Below are positions 14,001-29,000 of a stretch of 64,000 nt of DNA, piece by piece. The stretch covers positions 17,000,001 to 17,064,000 of the forward strand of contig NC_092580.1 in the NCBI RefSeq assembly GCF_037975245.1. Direction: 5' to 3'. The DNA is from Apostichopus japonicus. Taxonomy: Eukaryota; Echinodermata; Holothuroidea; Aspidochirotida; Stichopodidae. A program made the translations under genes and the position numbers. The notes under the pieces were generated by a model, which worked only from the letters and a program-made list of their open reading frames with translations, was not told the origin of the DNA and made no database searches. The stretch's first letter is position 1, and every line of letters begins with the position of its first letter.

Positions 14001-17000
14001 TGAACAATACTATACCAGGTTACTAGGAACCAGTCCATTGCAGGAAATCTTTATTTCCATTTATCACAATCACTCCTCTCCTATCATCAATATGTTTGTT
14101 TGATGTCTTGAATTTGTGACATTTTCATGGCTAATGCCTTATTCACATCACATACTTCCACGGTCAACAGCCTGCTGAGAGCAGGATTGTTGGAGTAGGA
14201 TCCAAAGCTGATGAGGAGGAAAGTGCTCGGGTAAGTCCACTTCCCGCCTCTGCCATCTCCTCCTGCTCGCCAGAACCTTGCAGCATCAACACTCCTTCGC
14301 ATATCCCTATGTAGCATGTTGATTGATGTATCCCTCGGTGATTGGTTGCAATAACACAAAACTATATTTTATACTTATTGTTCATGACCGAAAAAGTAGG
14401 TCAAAGCAATCTTCTGGTGAAAGATTTGCTTCCTTAATATTCTAGTTATTGAAAGATTTTGGGGAAATTAGCATTCCGTACATGTTGCTATGTTTAGTCT
14501 GCCCCAGTACAGTTAATATTGATATCTTTGTCGGGGAGGAATGTGTGGGGATGGAGGGGGTAGAGGGTATCAGGTAGGGGGTGCGGGAGAGGTAAGTTGA
14601 AATGCTTAAAGTCAAACTCGCAATTGGGCCTCTAACTCCCCATATTTGTCAGTGTAACTGTTAGCCAAAGAGGTGGAAGGATCTGGTGAAAGCAATATGT
14701 ACTGGGGAATACTAACCCTACACAAAAGTAACCCTTGTGTGTATCTAACAATATGATGCAAGCAAACCAAACAGAATAGATAAGATCATGATAAAACAAA
14801 GATCCTGTTACTTTAATGAACTGTAACAGGTAAAATTTCTCTTTAATGGTTTTACCTTACTCTGTCTGTTTCAGCTGATGGTTTTCTGTGTCTGTAGTGA
14901 TAGTTAAAATATGTGAGTTGGTATTGAATCTAGTTGTTCTTGCATACTGCATCTTGTACCAAACCAACTGACAGCCTTCAGTTATATTTATTTGTTTGAT
15001 GGTTGCAAACCTTTAGGTACATGTATGTCATATAATCTTAGGGCACTTATGTGTGTGGTACGTATCTCACACTAGTATGGAAGTATGGAATGGCCTACCA
15101 TATTGCATCCGGTATTGTGATGCTACTATCAAGAAGTGACTTTAAGATGTGAAACCACCTTTGTAGGAGAAAGTGAGTGTTACTGTAGGTAGGGCTAGGT
15201 TAGTAACAGTAAAGATCTATTTGTGATAGAAGTACTATCACACTAGCAATGTCTTTGATAGGGAAAATTAATAAGACCAAAACCATTCCCTTGCTTCAAA
15301 AAATTCTCTGATTAGAAGAATTGATCATTATCAGGGAAATACTCACATCACATTTCATACCTTAATGGAGCTGAATTCAAACTTTAAGGAGTAGAAATTA
15401 TCTTCCTTTCAGCTTATATAACTGTATATTCCATAAATAGCCACAAAGTTATTATATAGTTGTCTAACTTATTATTGAATTTAAGAAGTGCAAATAAGGG
15501 CAAAGTAATGTTTATTGAAACAGATACAATTGTTGGCTTTCAAATGGCAAACAACCCAGAGTGAGTCAAATTCTGTGATGATTCTGTAAGGACTGTCAGG
15601 TTCTATAGTACCATACAGTGTCTTAGTGATATTAAGCCATATTTTAGTTTATTTTAGGTTTGTTGAAATGATGCTATATTCTCTCTTGCTTGTCTCTGTG
15701 CTTGTCTCTATGCTGCCTCCAATTAGGTGAACATTATCAAATGTCTCCTATATTGATTGATAGATGTTTTCTTGAGTGTGCATTGTTGTTTACTATTTTT
15801 ATGATTTATTTTAATGCATGATGATGGATGTTGTAAGACACTGTTTTCACTTCACTGTGTAACTTCAACATGTTTGCATGCAATGTTCACCAGTGTGTAT
15901 ATGTTGTTATTTGATTGGGGTGAATAGTACAAAGTGTTGGATACATTGTTCAGAGGAGATACAGATGGACAAGCAAATATTGGAATAGAAAAACTGCCCA
16001 AACCCAATAAAAGTGATGTATGTTTCAGTTTAAGTCTGAAAGAATTAAAGACTGCTGTTATAAAAAGCCATTGTAAATAGAATAGAGTAACAGTAACCTA
16101 AAATTCATTTTTTAACAGTAACCTAAAAATTTAGTTTTTAGTAATGCAAACAGAATTAATTAAACTCTGCTTGGTATACTCGCAAGCCATTAATTTCATT
16201 ACATAACCCTGTGACAATGGTATGCGTTACACTTAATATTTAGTCTTGAAAATGCTAGAAAAACATTTCCAATATGAACTTTGTTCAAGAACACTGAAAT
16301 GAAAATGTCAGTTAGAAAACAAAGACAGAATAGTTAATTACTTTATAATGAAAATTTTAAATGTAATATTAATTTCAGTACAATTTTAATGTAATGCTTA
16401 CTTCATCCCAAATGGTAAGAATCTTTGTAACTTGTTCAACTGAAAATATTTATTATGTTTCAGCCATGTCTTATGAGTGCAATAACTAACAAAAGTCTCA
16501 CTTTTCAAAGCCAACCAGGTTTACCCCGTGTTTTGGAAGTGGTCCAAATTGCATTTCACTTTCAAACCTTTGAGAAATTTCTTCAAGAAAGGTTCAGTCT
16601 TAAAAAAACAAGATACTGTTCAAATTTGGCAGAATCTACATTGAAAAGCAAAAATTTAGACAACTTTTATCTTGATTTAATGATTAAGAAATAAATTGGT
16701 GTACTCTTTGTGGCAGAAGATGTGTTTATTGTTGCTTATATCACAATGTTTTCTGTGTGTGCTCTGAATATCTCTTGCATTTGATGATTGAATAGTTATG
16801 GTTGTTTTCAATTGCACAATTATATCGAGTGAGTGTACTTCATACCTGATTATATTTGGGGCACATATTAGGTAACTGCTGCTAAACCTGCTTACAGTTA
16901 CCCTTGGTGTTGGATGGTTTCATATATCTTTAATTCAGTCTGTAAAGAGATATTCATCTGCTGATGAAAACCATATTATATGGAAAGTCTTCATCAGATG

Positions 17001-20000
17001 AACTATGAACTACTAAGAATTTTAACTTGATAGTCATTTATGTGAATTACAAGCTCGCAGAGTGCCCATCCCTACTAGCTATACAGTTATCGTATTCATC
17101 ATTTATTGAGAAACAACAGAGCCGGTATGCCATACCACAGGTAGCTCACAATGTAGGCAGGTCCAGTTACTTATGTCTTACTGGTTGGTCTTACAATTGT
17201 CTCAGAAATGCAATTACCATGACATGCAAGAGGACTTACTCATTGTACAATGACATACCAGGTAGGGTGGGATGACATACCAGGGGGTAGGGGAGGGGTG
17301 TTCCCTCATCATCCACAGTCTTTTATGGTATTGATATTGTACAGGATACCCACTGAGGGGGTATCATGCTCATAGATGTTCAAACAGTTAGTGCACAGCT
17401 GTAGTCACCGGTACATACTCTATAGACAATGGGTGACTGCTCCATGCATATCCATACATTACATGTCCACTCAGTAAGAGTAGTCATCATAGCCTACCAC
17501 AGGGTATTCACTTAATTGATTCACATCTCCATTTCATATACAAAAAGAAATTCACTGCCTGTCGTCATGGAGATATACCCAATGATATTCACTTAATAGG
17601 TTCACAGCTTCAGTTTCTGGCTTTTTGTAAGATGGTTCTTGAGTCAGTAAGTGCATACCTGTTGTCAACAATACATGTCAACTTGATAGATTCACAGCAC
17701 CATTCATGTCCTTACATAACATGTTCACTCAGTAAACACAGGATATTCATGTAATTGATTCACATCTCCATTTCATATGGTAAAACACGCTGTTCACTGC
17801 CCGTAACCATGGAGATATACCCAAGGAGACTCACTATATGGTTTCACAACTCTCTAGTTTCTGGCTTATACTCAAGATGGTTTCCAAGTCAATTGATCCT
17901 CGGTGACTGACAATACTTCACTTTCGCAGGCTAACCACAGAGCTGCAATTGCTATGTGTGACATATCGTACACATGTTCAATCAGTTAACCACACAGCTC
18001 ACATTAGTTTAATGTGTTGAAGGATGCTTACAGAATGTTATGTACATTCCTGTTACTTTGAAGGTTTATACACATTGGTTGAGTGGTTGACTGCATGATA
18101 CTGGCACTCATTGACATTTACTGCTTAACTCATGTCCTTGACTTAGACTGCATTGAAGTCATACATCTGTAGTCACCCTTACATGCCAAATCAACTTTGC
18201 CATTATAGCTTCCTTTGGGCTAGTAGACACAATATGATAAGTTCTCTTGTTACATAAATAAAAAAAAAAGTCTTGTGTGTCTCTTGCAGTTGGTTTTTGC
18301 ATCCATTTGATCTGTTGATTTATCAAATTTTATGATTGTAATTGTCTCTTTAACAAACATGTTATATATATTTCCAATATCATCACAGGGAGAGACATTA
18401 CGCAATGAACTTTTGAAACGATTCTTCGGAAAGAGCCACCCTCGTTTTCGAGATCTGTTACCAGCAACACAGCCACGGCATGGAGGACCAAGCACGGCTG
18501 TAACATTGAGCAGAGCAGACTTACCTCTCATCGAAGTCCAGAAGAAACTAGATCAGCAGGGAGCCTCAATGTTAATCATTGATCTAATAACCAGTAGCAG
18601 CAGTACCCAAGTATTCCTGGAGAGCATAGAACTGGGAATTGCTCTGCTAAAAGATGGCAATGCTACAATACAGGTTAGCATGCTTTTATGTGTATTAAGG
18701 GAAAGTTACAAAGTTGCACGATGACAGAGGGGGGGGAAAACTTTTTTGATCTATTTTTGATCTACCTTTTTGATCTATTATTTTATCAGACTGCTTTATC
18801 TACTTCAAAAAGCCTTTGTAGGTATAAACATATAAAAGTTACAGTGACCGATGTTTCCGTCCTAGCAAGATCTTCTTCAAAGGAGAACTGAAATGAGCAC
18901 TAGTATGAGCACATTTAAAATGACCTTGTGTTTCATTAGTCAGTATACAGTCATCCATATACAATTGGCACCAGTATTGCTTATTTGCACTGTCCAAATA
19001 CCTGTCTCTTCTAGAAATTATCTCTAGTTGATTCATTTGAATCAATCTCTTTTGTTTTTCTCCTTTTTAAACAGCAATCAATCATTGATCATCTCAGCAA
19101 AGGATTGTGTGAAGCCTTTTTCAAGGTGATTCATGATCGTATGAAAGAAGCACAGATGGAACTAAAGAAAACTGTAACGGTCAACACAGGAGAAGACTTG
19201 AACAAGACCAATGCTGCTGACAGTGCAAGTTCTGCTAAAGATGGGTTGGCGATAAGCAGAACCAGGAAAAGTAAGTGTTGTGACAATGTTAATCTGTTTG
19301 AATAATTGAGGAGGACTAAAGGCACTGTGACAATCCCTCTTCTCATAATCAAAGACTGCGTACCATATGTTGTAACTCCTGCTCCCATTTCCACCCTTAA
19401 CTACACCTCACACATGTCAAAGATCTCCCATCTCCACCCCTAACTACACCTCACACCTGTCAAAGATCTCCCATCTCTACCCCTAACTACACCTCACACC
19501 TGTCAACCTGTGAAAGATCAACCATCTCCACCCTCAACTTCACCTCACACCTGTAAAAGATCTCCCATCTCCACCCTTAACTATACCCTGTAGGGACATG
19601 TCGTTGATGGTATGGTTGGTAAGGTTAAAGTGTTCCCCAACTGGGGTCTCAATCTTTTCATGGTGTTGACTGTGGATGTGTGACCATAGAATCGCTTCTT
19701 GAGGGTGGTTTTGGTTTCGCTAACATACTGGAATTCTTCTTTAAGCCTGCTGTACTTTTTGGCTAAATATTCTGTTTCTCTTTATCAATCAGGAAGTAGA
19801 GCAAACAATGCCTTCTCAGAAGAATTAAAGGACCAATTGGCAGATGCCGCATTACACACGAGTAAAGCCTTTGCGGCTGCCCGTCGGGGACAGAACGAAG
19901 AGTTCTTTGACCGCAGTGTTGGAGCAACATCTCTTGACCTGATGGGACAAGGAGATTCCTCAACCAGTAAGGAAGAGGACAAAAATCAAATCAGCTTCGA

Positions 20001-23000
20001 TGTAACTATTATGCAACCCATTCTAAGGTTCTTACAGCTGTTATGTGAGAACCATAACAGACACCTACAGGTAATGTCCAAATTCAAAGACATGTATGAA
20101 ACATTTACATACTGATTCCCACCTGCTTTATGAAAACTATTATACAGATCTCCAGGTAATGCCAATCTTAAAACTATTGACAAACTATAGTAGTTAGCCT
20201 ATCCATAACAGAGTATGGGATTGCATTTTGGGATTTGCACACCCCGGGATTCTTAGGCACCATAGGCTTGTCTGTTTCCCTTAATAAGTTTGTAGCCACA
20301 ACCCTAAAATAGAAATTGGGTATATCTTTATATAATCCCCTTTACTTCGGGGGTCCATATTCATTTACCTCACCTGCTGATTGGATAATGCAACACTGTG
20401 TGAGTGTCATAAACAAGGTTGATGTCACATCTCAAATATATGAAGAAAAGCAATATAGGTAACACATCCCTACCTGCTTTGTAGATTAGTTAGCAGTAAC
20501 TAAGGTAATAACTCATTCCTGGCAGTTATAAGAGAACCATAAGATAGACATCCAAATAAATGTGCCATTTGAAAGATGTGCACCAGACCTATAGTTAGTT
20601 AACCTATACCTTACTGTTATCTGAGTGTTGTAACAGAGACATCGGTGTAATCTCAATGTTTGTGACTGTCATAATGACATGCTGAAGAAAAAAAACAATC
20701 ATTGAATGACTTGGATTGATTGTGAATGACACTTGTGGATATAACAACCCATACCTAACTCTGCCAAAGATTAAAGGAGAAATATGTAACTATAATAATA
20801 TGTACTTAATATCCACACATTACATAACCCAAAACTAAATGATATTATGATGTTCTTTCCAAATCTAGAACTATTTGAGAAATCAAGGGAATAAGAAGAA
20901 CTACAACCTTGTTAGTGAAACATTGATGTTTTTGGATGCCATTTGTGGTAGCACTACTGGTGGACTTGGTTTACTAGGTCTTTACATCAATGAGGGTAAC
21001 GTGGTGCTGATTAACCAGACCCTGGAGAGCTTAACAGAATACTGTCAGGGACCCTGCCATGAAAACCAGGTAAATGATTATAGGAGCCACAGTCACATTC
21101 ACTTTTCATTTAGATGTGACAGTGTATTTGCCATGTTCGTTAGGTTCAAGGTTTAAACTTAGATGTATTTGCCATGTTCATCAGGTTCAAGGTTTAAACC
21201 AAACAGCACGGAAAGCTTTAGATAATCTGATGTGCACCGACATTATCCCAAGTAGGTGTTAACAGAACAATAGTATTGAAATTACCATTTCAAGTTAGCA
21301 CAATGTACTTGATGCACAGTAGAACGATGTAAAACATATAGTACAGTATTCTTCGCATGGCGCAGTTGATATTCACCACAAGAGTGCACCAGTAGAATTA
21401 TTGTCTTCATATTCCTTCCTAAATCAGAAGTACCACTTGATATTTAATTGTTCATGCTTGCCAAATGCCTGAACAAATAGAAAAAATTGCAAAAGTCAAT
21501 TTCATCAATGTAAAACATCCACAACTCCCATCAGAGCTGTTTTCTTGTAGAGATACTGACATACTAGTGCAACTTTCAGCATATTAATGAAGGCAAAAAT
21601 TAAAGACACATTTTCATTCACTTGACTGTTTCATAATTATAATCACAAAAAGTTAGTCATGGATACTTGCTCATAATGCTGATAGGTCTCTGATGTTGAA
21701 AATCATGTTAAATGTATGTTGCTACTGTATCCCGATGAATCATTCAATGGCTCCATATTTCTCCTTGGTTTTGTAGAATTGCATCGCCAACCATGACTCT
21801 AATGGCCTGGATATCATCACAGCTCTGATTCTTAACGATATCAACCCTCTCGGCAAGAGCAGAATGGACCTGGTGCTACAACTCAAGGTATTATCAACAT
21901 GTAGTCATTTTCTTTCTTCTTTTTTTGAGGATGGAGGGATATGTTGGAAGAATTCATGAACTTTTTGTATAGGGAAATTTTATCTTCTGGATTATCAAGT
22001 TTCTTTGTAGTTAGTGGCATTATTTCTCATGATGTGGTGTCCTTCACATGCAGATAGGACTTTTTACAATTCATTAATTGCCTTAATGATTAATTCTGAA
22101 AATGCAGTGTCATGCACCTGAAAAATAAAACATAAAATGCAATGAATATTAAGGGCTCACTTGAGTTGTCGATCAAGAGGGGAGAATGTCAGGATAGAAA
22201 AGTCACTCTTTTTTTTTATAGCTATAAATTTATGAATGCAAATAGTAACCAGATTATTCAATTGCATCTCAGCTCCTTCACTCACTGATTGCAGATCCTT
22301 CAGTTCACTATCTCCTTCACTTTGAATGAAAACCAAACTGTATTGACCATCCTCTGCCTTAACAATTGAGTATTGTCTAATATACTGTAAGAAACATACA
22401 ACTCTTGAGTTCATCATTGCAGTTCTTGTCAAATTTAGTATTTCTTGGTAAAGTCATCATGACTTTGACATCATCATCATCATCATCACATATGTTAAGA
22501 TTTTTATTCATCCATTTCTGGATCATCAAGGGTTTCTACTTTCTTTTTTATACCAGAACAATGCCTCAAAGCTCCTCCTGGCTATCATGGAGAGCAGGCA
22601 TGATAGTGAAAATGCAGAGAGAATCCTCTTTAACATGCATCCAAAGACATTGGTGAGTGTTATGATATTAATACAGACTAACTATTCCCATCAAGATTTG
22701 ATAAGTACAGACTTGAAGACAATATCGAAAGAAAGTGATAATCTGTAATTTAAAGCAACATTAAGATAATGTATTGCAAGTTCTCTGTTACGTAACAGGA
22801 TCACACAAATGTAGGATATCGATTATGTTATTTTCTGTGGGTTTCTTCTCTCGGACTCATTTACAGCACAGTTAATATATAGTAAGAAACAGATGACTGG
22901 ATATGAAACTGTATGTAAGCTTTGGTATTTAACAGAAAAGCAGTTTACAATTTGTGTTTGGAAAACTTAATATTATTCTATAATGTAATATGAAACATAG

Positions 23001-26000
23001 TAATTATTAAAGATAATATATTATAGAAATGTTTTAGACTAAATGTAATATATTCTGTACTTTTATAGTCACTGTTCCTGTCAAGACATTAAAAAGATCT
23101 GTTTTAGCAGGTTGATCGCTAGGGTTGGACAGGGAATAATTTACTGTTCAAAATTTGCAGAAATTTGTTAATGATGTGAATTTGGTCACTTTTAATATAC
23201 GATAGTTCCTGTGTAGATACAAACCTTTGTACTCAGATAGCAATTGTTCCATTTTGTATTGTATTTTGAAAGGGTACCACCATCAGCAAAGATACTTCTA
23301 CCAATGTTACCCAGAATTTCACAGATTTTTACATCAAAATAATTAAACTGTAGATATGCAAATAGTTAACAAATAGTTAAAAAAATAGTTAACACAAAGC
23401 TAGATATGTAAGAATTAGTGGAATCTAGTGGAGAGTTACTGACATTTGCGAGTTACGGTTCTGAAGTATGACGTAATGGAAGCCTCTGTGCTATATTAAT
23501 CCTCAGGTGGATGTGATCAAACAGGCCTATAAACAGGAGGACTTTGACAGAGAAGGATTCGATGAATTATCTGCCGAGGATGATGAGGATGCAGTTACAC
23601 CGCAGGAAGTCGGCCATAATGTTTTCATTTTGGCTCATCAGGTATAGTTGACCTTCCTACAGATACCATGACCTCTCTGAACTAGGTCGGAAGATATTAG
23701 TTAGGTCATGGTTTACTCATTTGCACATAAGGTTGTACCTGTAAATGCAGTCCAGTTCTGAAATAAGGTTCTAATTTAATTTGTTTAGACCAAAGCATTT
23801 TAATTATTACATTACACGTAAGGGATGGGTGGATGTGAGTGGTATGGGGCGTTTAGAGCTATTTGATTAGAATGATATAGTGTATGATGTAGTTGGTTTG
23901 AGTTCTGTCATTGGTAAAGTCTATTCAATGGAGTTGAGGAATGAATGAGTGGTTATACTGGTGTCCCGTGTTAGACATATTTTCTAAATACTGCAGAGGG
24001 CAGCTTGGGTGTAAACAATTATTTACCAGGCTTAGACTATCTGCCTCACATAAATTGGATTCTTATTCTGATCCACCCCTACCCCTCACTCGTCTTCCCA
24101 GTAGTCTCCTGTGGAGTTGTTGTTTCTGGCAAGGTTAGAGGAATTGATTGTTTCAGTGATTGATTTGAAATTTTCCATGGACCCATTGACAGAACTCTTC
24201 TCAGCTGTAGAAAGTTTTAGTGTGTTGAGGGTTACCCCTTCTTCTGTCTTATGTTCATACTATGTATTAAATACTACCAGAAGCAAAGATGAGAGCAGAG
24301 AGTGACACATTGCCCAGTAATTCTCTGAACATTCTCTCAAGAGAAAAGGTTCGATGTATCGTCATGTTTGAAATGGTGATCAGGCTCAGACAACTCCGAT
24401 GCTGCTAATCAATAATTGTAAGTTATCCTCTCATTTTTCATAGCTCTCTCAGCATAACAAGGAGCTTGCCTCTCTGCTGAATCCTTCTGAATCTGATTTC
24501 AAAGCTCTAGAGTACTACAAGAAGCACACAGCTCAGATCGAGGTAAGACAAAGAAAAATTAAGCCTATTTGATCCTTTTCTTTTATAACTCAGACAGCTT
24601 TCTGTTCTTGAAAATAGTGATGATTGGTATTAATGGATGGGGTGGCTTTTCACAAATCCCAAACCTTCCATAGTCAATACTAAAAGCAGCTATTTTGTGT
24701 TTGGTGATTATTTTCTTTAAGTTTACCAAAGTCAGTGCTCATGCTCCAGTTAGATGTGTTTACTCTTAGACAACTTATGAGATTTTCTCACCAGATGGGA
24801 ATTAATTATCAACGAGGAAGTCTGAATAGTTCGTAAAGGAGATTAAATGTTATCTATACTTTTTGCTATTCCTTGAATTATTTCAAACAGATTGTACGTC
24901 AAGATCGGACCATGGAACGCATCGTCTTCCCAGTTCCTCATCTGTGTGAGTTCTTAACCAATGAGACTAAAGCGAGGGTATTGCAAACATCGGAGAAAGA
25001 TGACCAAGGCAGCAAAGTAACATCCTTCTTTGAGGAAACAGACAACATGTTTATGGAGATGCAATGGCAGAAGAAACTAAGAGGTGAGAATTTGTTGGAA
25101 TTTGATGGAGTCAGAGAATCAAATGATCAAATGTACAGACACAACATTAGTTTAAATACAAGAACTTAAAAAGTATTTGAGTAAAATCTGATTTGATAAT
25201 TTCACTTAACACAGAGATTACAAAGATTAGTGTGTTTAAAGTCAGTTTTAAAGTTTTTAATGTTTGAAGTCTTGGTAGTAACAGAGATATGTGTTTTATT
25301 AATTTGGAGTTAAAGTAGCTACATTTATTATTAATTGCAAGATTCAATTGGGTCCAGTCCCTGAGTGTATCTTTATTTCAAATGTAACATGCTGCGCTAT
25401 GCTATGCAGATAGCATATTCGATTCTAATTAATTCTCTACATCTTTACGTTACAGCAAAGCCATTTCTCTCCAAGGCCAGTAAAAACATGTCTCAATGGG
25501 GTAACATCTGCTTCTATCTCGTGGTCATCATCAACCTCATGTTGGCCCTCTTCTATCCTTTTGAAAACAATCCAGTGGAGTTACCCAGCCAGTACTCTGG
25601 TATTCTTTGGGCCGGGACTTTCATTTCTTTGGCTGCGGTCCTCATGTTTCCGAAGATGTCTGTGGTCATGTCCTGCACCTTCATAGCTGTCTTTCGGCTC
25701 AGATTCACTCTGGGTGTGGTTCCCACTCTGCTGATCCTCGGAGTCATGAATGTAATTATCTTGACTGATTAATTTCTGTTATTCTCTTTTTGTTTATATT
25801 AAAACAATATTTTATCTTATATTTTTGTCCAATTTTCTAAACCATTTTTCCAAAAACAGGGTTTATTTTGACTGTTACATTCCCCCGAACAAAATACAAT
25901 TCAATGCTGTTGGCAAAAGTGTCCACCACATATTTGTTAAAATGGAAAGCAAATTTCAATATACTGACAGGTTTTATTGTATTGTTAACAGCAGTGTGTT

Positions 26001-29000
26001 AATAGGTTTTTTTCTCTCTAAACTTTTATTGTTACTTAAAACAAAATTCCCCATTCCCCAAGACACATTTTGTAATAACACTATTTAGGTTAGGTCCACT
26101 CATGCAGTTTCTTTCTGCGATGTAAATCCTCTTTCAAATGACTTTGTTTCACCTTCAAGCTTGTCTTCAAGTTACTAAACATTGCCAGTTTCATCGGGAA
26201 TAGCGGCCTGATGTACAAACCTTGGTCTCACACGCTCCGTAACTACGAGGTCTACTACCATCTATTGTACATATTCCTATGCATACTTGGGCTTACCAAG
26301 CATCCTCTGTGGTATGGTATCCTGGTAAGTTTTCTCTCTGTACTATCGCCATGGTAAACCATGAATTGATTCAAGGGATATCCCCATAACATTTCAGTGT
26401 GACACTTATGTGGAAAGAGAAAGATATTCTATGCCGTCAGTTGAAACAACGATCTGAATAGCTCGTCCCTAAATCATGATATGATGATAAGAAGAAGTTA
26501 AGAATTCAATAAAAATGAGACTGTCTTTATACCCGCTTTATTTTCAGCTTCTGGATGTGGTGATTCGGGAGGAGACATTACACAACGTGATCCGATCTGT
26601 TACGGGCAACTGGCAGTCAATCGTCTTGACTATGTTCTTTGCGTTGGTCTTGGTCTATCTGTTCTCCATTGCTGGATTCTTGTACCTGAAGGATGACTTT
26701 GTGATTGAAGTCACGCCAAAACATGGTAAAATACTTGACAGTTGTCAGCTAGGTCTACACCAATTTAAAACCTGTCAATATTATTGGTCTTGAAGGCAGT
26801 TATTGTATGGTGCTAAGTAGCAGCCATATGTGCCTTGTGGGAGAAGCGGAATGGCTTATTACTTATGGATGGCCATCCAATTTATAGTCTTTTAGATCAT
26901 TTAGATATGTATTAAACAATTTGGAAAACCATTTCAAATGGAAAAACCGTGGATTTCTTTTGGATGTTAAACCTATTTTAATTTAACCGGCCAGGGCTCC
27001 AACTAAGAACCTCCCATATGTTAGATTCCATTGATTCTAATGCCACTGCCTTTCTCCACTCTGCCATAGCATTGGTTTAGTTACAAAAGTTATTATTCCT
27101 TTAACACTGGTATTGATCAAAGGGTTAAACATGAGTTGCACCTTGAAGGTGTTGGTTGAAAGTGAAAGTCAGTTAACACCTCATTTTACGGACAGAGCTT
27201 TAAATCTACTAAGAAAGGTTTTAATCTGGCATAAGTCATGTGGGACAATTGAAACTTTGCTATTTTTTGACATTTCATGAACTGACAGTTGTAACATCTA
27301 CTACCTCTAAAATGATAGTACTAACACTGAATTCCATGTTCCCATGGCTACCTTTTGTGAGTTCTAGCAATATTTTCTCATAGCGCTTTACAATTAGATT
27401 AGTTTCTGGTTTCATAATACATTTGTTTATTTTATTTATTATATGTTTCATTGTTAACACTCTTGCTTTTGTGTTTCTACATTTTTGAACTTCTGTTTGT
27501 TTCAAGTCTAGAAACCCTTTTATGTTCTTACAGTTGATATATCAAACTGTTATTGTTTTGATATTTTTCTTTTCATATTTGACTTTTAATATCTGTTGCA
27601 GGGATTTATGCAAATCCAAGTGAGGCGATTCCCCAAGAGGAGCAATTTTGTTTTCCATCTGACATTGAATGTAATGAGGGTCGATTCAGGGATTTCTTAG
27701 CTGGTGGTAAGACAGGAGGTGTGTAGACGTCTCTCTATGTTAGTTTTAGAACAAAGATGATTGGAAACACAGATACTCAATCTCAACTATTCGGACTCTT
27801 TTCCTTACAGGATATGATCTCACAACTTATTGCTTTGGATTATAATGTCATCCGTATTAGCCATAAATTGTAGCATCCTAAGACTGCCAAACATTTTCTT
27901 TCTTGGAGATTCTATCGATCCCAGTTTATCCCTTAACATTGAGGATTGTTCATTTAGACTGGATGACAAAAGTAAGATTTTAAGGATCAGTAGTAAAAGC
28001 ACTTGTTGAAGTTTTGAGCATCGTCTGGCATGTGGATTCACCTTAGTGAGAAACCTTGTAAGCATGTTATCTCAAGAAGGGAACCTTTCTGACATCAGAT
28101 TCCTAAAAGATGCCATTTAACTATGTCATTGCCACACCAATGCTTATTTCATTTCTGGTTAATTTCTCAGAGGTCAGCGATGAAGATGATGATGAGACTG
28201 TGATGGAGAATGCTTGCAGCTCTCTCTTTATGTGCATCATCACCACACTCAACTTTGGTCTCCGCAGTGGAGGTGGGATAGGAGATGTGCTCAGAGCACC
28301 GTCAGTCAAGGTCAGCCATCACCTATCTACTGATAAAGTAGTACATGGGGCATTTCATGACCAATGTACTACTAAACAGCTCTTATTTCTCTAGCCAATA
28401 TTCCTTTTCATTGTGGAAGACTTTTTACCATTGTCATCTGCAGTACTTGGTACCCATGTTTTATGTGCCTTAAACACTTGTGGATAGCTAATGATGATGA
28501 TGATGAATTTTTTGCATTGATCCGGCTTTTGCTTTGACTAACTCTGGAAGTCGGACGAACATCGGAAGGGCATGGAAATAACGATATTTGCTTTCACATA
28601 TCTTGACCATCTGGTACTTTGGAGAATTCCAAATTTATAACAGATCATAATTGTGACGTTATCATACAAGTCACTGTGACAATCAAATATGCAAGTCTTT
28701 GAGTCCTCTGACATGCCTACCGTCTAATATCATATCTGATGCAATATTCATGAATGATTCTTTCAGGAGCCGCAATTCCTTCTTCGGGTGATCTATGATC
28801 TGCTGTTCTTCTTTGTGGTGATCATCATCATCCTCAATCTCATCTTTGGTGTCATCATCGATACCTTTGCATCTCTCAGGAGTGAGAAGCAGGACAAAGA
28901 GGAAGTCCTTAAAAACACTTGTTTCATTTGTGGTAGGTTTAATCATCCTGTCCAAACTTTTCCTGCTAGAATTAGACAATGTTTGGGACTTTTATTGTTG

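Noticed and set aside
26990-27075. tRNA-like sequence on the minus strand
   Set aside because: Box A cannot be found and box B is a poor match.
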